Of a stretch of DNA of 64,000 nucleotides, positions 61,061-64,000 are shown piece after piece. Position 1 is the stretch's first letter; each line of letters begins with the position of its first letter. This stretch comes from Aspidiotus rigidus. Lineage: Eukaryota; Arthropoda; Insecta; Hemiptera; Diaspididae. A program made the position numbers and the translations under genes. The notes under the pieces are model-generated. The model had not been told where the DNA came from. It made no database searches and was given only the letters and a program-made list of their open reading frames with translations. The stretch covers positions 2,481,501 to 2,545,500 of the forward strand of contig JAVHKY010000001.1 of NCBI GenBank assembly GCA_035079385.1. Reading direction: 5' to 3'.

Positions 61061-62338
61061 TACATATTCTGAAACTTTTTCCTACTGGACTCAATGAAGA
61101 TTTCGTGAGAAACTCGTATCTATTGTCAGTTCCAAATGTCTCACTAATAAATCAAAAATTTCAATGGTGGAGCGACGATTTTTCCATTCGGGGAGGGAGA
61201 GAAGCAGTACAAAACAAAGAGAAATATCACTTATCACATATTATTTTCAAAAGAGTTTTTACATCTTTCTAAAGATATTCTATCCGTACCCTAAAAAAAT
61301 CCTCCGTTAAGAGACCAATCCTCGTCTCCTCCCGAAACCGTATCTGAAAGATTGTATCCGTCAAACCTCTTCGTCCTAGATGTGGTTAAATCATGAATTC
61401 TTCTCCCCATATATTTACTCATTTATTTATTCATTTATCTATTTTTTATTTTTTATTCTATATTTTTATTTTTATAATAATAGGAATTGAGCCGGTCAAT
61501 CGCCCCTCAAAGGGAATCGGTATTAAATATCCAAAATATGTACATTATTGAAAATAGAGGCGTTGGGTATTGAGAAAAAAATGTACTAATTACCTATGGT
61601 ATTTGAATGCACCTGAGAAAAAAACGCTTTCAACGTTTTTTCCCACAACCACAGACCCCCACTATCCGGCAATAACAATGATTGTTTAGTAGTAATGTAT
61701 ACACGAAGCAAGCAAATCATCCTTCTCCATTGATTTTGTGCAAGGTACAGTAATTATTATATAAGTACCTACATTACCTGCGCGGACGTACAAATGAATG
61801 GAAACGGAAGAAAAACGCGCTATGCTTCAGTTCCGTACGAGAGTCTTAGATTTTTATTGAAAATGTGCGCGAGCTTCAATTGATGCATTTCGACGTAAAA
61901 ATATTTTAAGATTGTTACAATTATTGTTGAGTTAAGAAATTCTGAAGAATTCATCTAGAGGGGGAAAAAAAGGAACCTGGAAGAGAAGCAAAACTATTTC
62001 AATACTGTAAAGATGCAAGAAGGTGCACTGTGTGCCAAATTTTTTAATTTTTATTATATTTGAGAGACGATGCCTCCGAGAAAGTAAACTTCGCAATTTA
62101 TTTCGAATCGACATTTCAACGTTCTACCGTAAACTTCTGTCGACGAAGAATCTCAAACACGCTTTTCAAGATCACAAAACGTTGAGGAATTGCGTTGACA
62201 GTTCGTTCAACATTATTTTTTATATTAATTGATGTACAGTATTTTGTTTTCATATGCGACGGAGCAACTTCCCGCTGGTCTTTCATTTCACGTGCAAGTA
62301 TGTTGAGTCGCTTCTACATGCGAATGAGAGAGAGAAAA

Positions 62339-62349
62339 AAAATAATAAA

Positions 62350-62380
<31 letters not shown>
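62339..62380. repeat. (AAT)n / (AAAAT)n microsatellite
   Basis: An AATAATAAAA run followed by about seven AAT units. Confidence 0.85.
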
Positions 62381-64000
62381 AGAATGAGAAGAAAAGAAGA
62401 GAAAAGGAATAAAGTGAAAAGACCAGAATTAAAAATCTACCACGATACCTAGTATATTTGAGGTTGTTTCGGTGAAAAATCCTTATGTCGTAGAGAATTA
62501 TCAAATTTTGAGGAAATTACGGGATAAAATTAAAATTCACTCAGCAGGGGTAGATTATAAACATATAGGCCTGTACATATAGATTTGAAATATAAAAATA
62601 TACGTCCAAATTCAGTATCTGCTCTTGAATCTTATGTATATTTTTTCTGTACCTACGTATAGGTATTTTACAATAAAGCAACCGTTTCAGAAACGAACAG
62701 GATGTTTAGTTTTTTTATTATTTATTATTCAGTCGTGTGTGACAATTCATTTCATAATTGTTTCGATATAATACTGTAAATTCTCAAATTTAGTCATTTG
62801 AGCGTATGTTGTTTCACTGTCATGTAAACAAGGGTGCCGATTCTTGAAAACATGAACTCAATTACTCGCACGTCAGAATATAATGTTGAAATATGTATAC
62901 TTCGAAATGTTTGAAGCATTCAAGATTGCTTCCAATAAAATGACGAAAAAATTATGGTACGTTAAAACAAGAAATGTGTACGCTATCATGATTGGTTCAT
63001 TCAAACTGAAATTTAATTTTTCTTTGCTCAATAATTAGAATTTGAATTGCATAAAATCACAAAGAAACTTCTATTAGGTACATAACAGTCTACCATAGGT
63101 ATTAACTTTTAGGTACTAAAAAATGTAAAATGACTTTCAAAAGCTTGGATTATCCAAACTATTTTGTAGGGTCTATGCTGAACACGAATATAAAAATTAA
63201 ATTTTTTGTATCGTTCTCAAGTCTATAAGGGATTAAAACAACGAAAAACTCAGAACCTACAGTACGGTATAAGAGACCGATATGAATGAAGGTATCTGCA
63301 GTATCGATTTTTCAAAAAATAATATTACTTTTTTTTTATTTTTGAAATCTTATCATTGCTATTCATGAAATTTGAGAACATTACACTCCCCTGCCCGAAA
63401 ACGAGTTCTTAATTTCATAAAATATCTACTACACATCCATCCTATTTATAGCTAGACTATAATATATATTTCTTTTTTTCCAAATTTTTTCTAGGTTCCT
63501 AACTATTCTTAATGTGATCAGACTATACCTAGACATTCGGAATCCTCATAAAAGACCAATTACTGATCAGCTCGGGGTTATATTCATCGCGGGTCGTTTA
63601 CCCTAATTCCTAATTGTTTCGCTCTGAAATGGAAAATAATTCTATAAAATAACTCTATGATGAACGGAGAAAAAAATTGAAGTTCTCTTAATGTGTACCG
63701 AAAACGAGAAGAATTTTTGGTTTTATTCGAGGGCAGATTTCGTGCTTACCCAGAGAAATAACCATGTAAATAAAAAAATATCGGAGATGAGTTGTCAAAA
63801 ATTTCCATAGCAGGCAGTCTGCGTTTGTAATACAGAGATCTAAATGACGACAGTATGGTGATGCGTCACCTTTCGGATGTAGTAAGAAACTATAACTATA
63901 AACAGGTAGGTATGCGTAACTGATAGCGTCGTAGCACATTTTCCGCGTCCTGCAGCCAGTAGATTGACATGATGACTCATTTTGGATAATTTACGTCCGT

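Larger units (their letters stand above)
58356..64000. other. 5.6 kb without a recognised gene
   Basis: AT-rich sequence with T/A-runs and simple repeats. No convincing exon, tRNA or other RNA gene. Open stretches at 58785, 59023, 59949 and 60115 have no family features or good splice partners. Confidence 0.5.

Noticed and set aside
1..64000. CRISPR arrays, bacterial operons, ribosome binding sites
   Set aside because: None seen; the window is eukaryotic with spliced genes.

Overview
This is eukaryotic nuclear DNA. The genes have many short introns with GT..AG borders, the intergenic DNA is AT-rich, and there are a non-LTR retrotransposon and many palindromic DNA-transposon relics. The gene set (clustered acyl-CoA desaturases, topoisomerase II, U11/U12-25K, GPATCH4, LRR1, SF3A2) fits an insect. 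A hemipteran such as a scale insect or mealybug is my best guess, but that is an inference from style and not a proven assignment.

Layout. 0-0.3 kb: possible last two exons of an unknown minus-strand gene. 1.25-2.96 kb: desaturase A (+). 3.09-3.76 kb: SNRNP25 (-), head-to-head with topoisomerase II (+, 26 exons, 4.26-13.63 kb). 14.5-16.3 kb: 5'-truncated LINE with an open reverse transcriptase frame. 16.35-20.81 kb: element with long terminal inverted repeats, containing a nested inverted repeat and a 103-bp near-perfect hairpin. 21.3-23.0 kb: GPATCH4 (+). 23.5-24.9 kb: desaturase C (+), an intact reading frame that has lost three of the nine metal-binding histidines. 29.6-31.8 kb: desaturase B (-). 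33.8-49.2 kb: a gene-free stretch packed with hairpin elements, including a 2.4-kb foldback element flanked by a perfect 9-bp target duplication and a TTAA-flanked MITE. 50.0-53.3 kb: large PWWP / zinc-finger / AT-hook protein (+). 53.8-55.6 kb: LRR1 (-), head-to-head with SF3A2 (+, 56.4-58.2 kb). 58.4-64 kb: no gene seen.

The genes fall into three groups. The desaturases (membrane fatty-acyl-CoA metabolism) share identical internal exon lengths of 131, 206 and 186 bp, so they are paralogues from local duplication. A second group acts in chromosome replication and chromatin (TOP2, LRR1, the PWWP protein). A third acts in RNA processing or the nucleolus (SNRNP25, SF3A2, GPATCH4). Two of the divergent pairs each join a splicing gene to a replication gene. 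For every multi-exon model except the partial one at the window edge, the coding length sums to a multiple of three, which supports the splice sites chosen by eye.

The most unusual items are the probable desaturase pseudoenzyme, the foldback element with its 9-bp duplication, and the 4.5-kb element built from degenerate TTTGACCGTT words.
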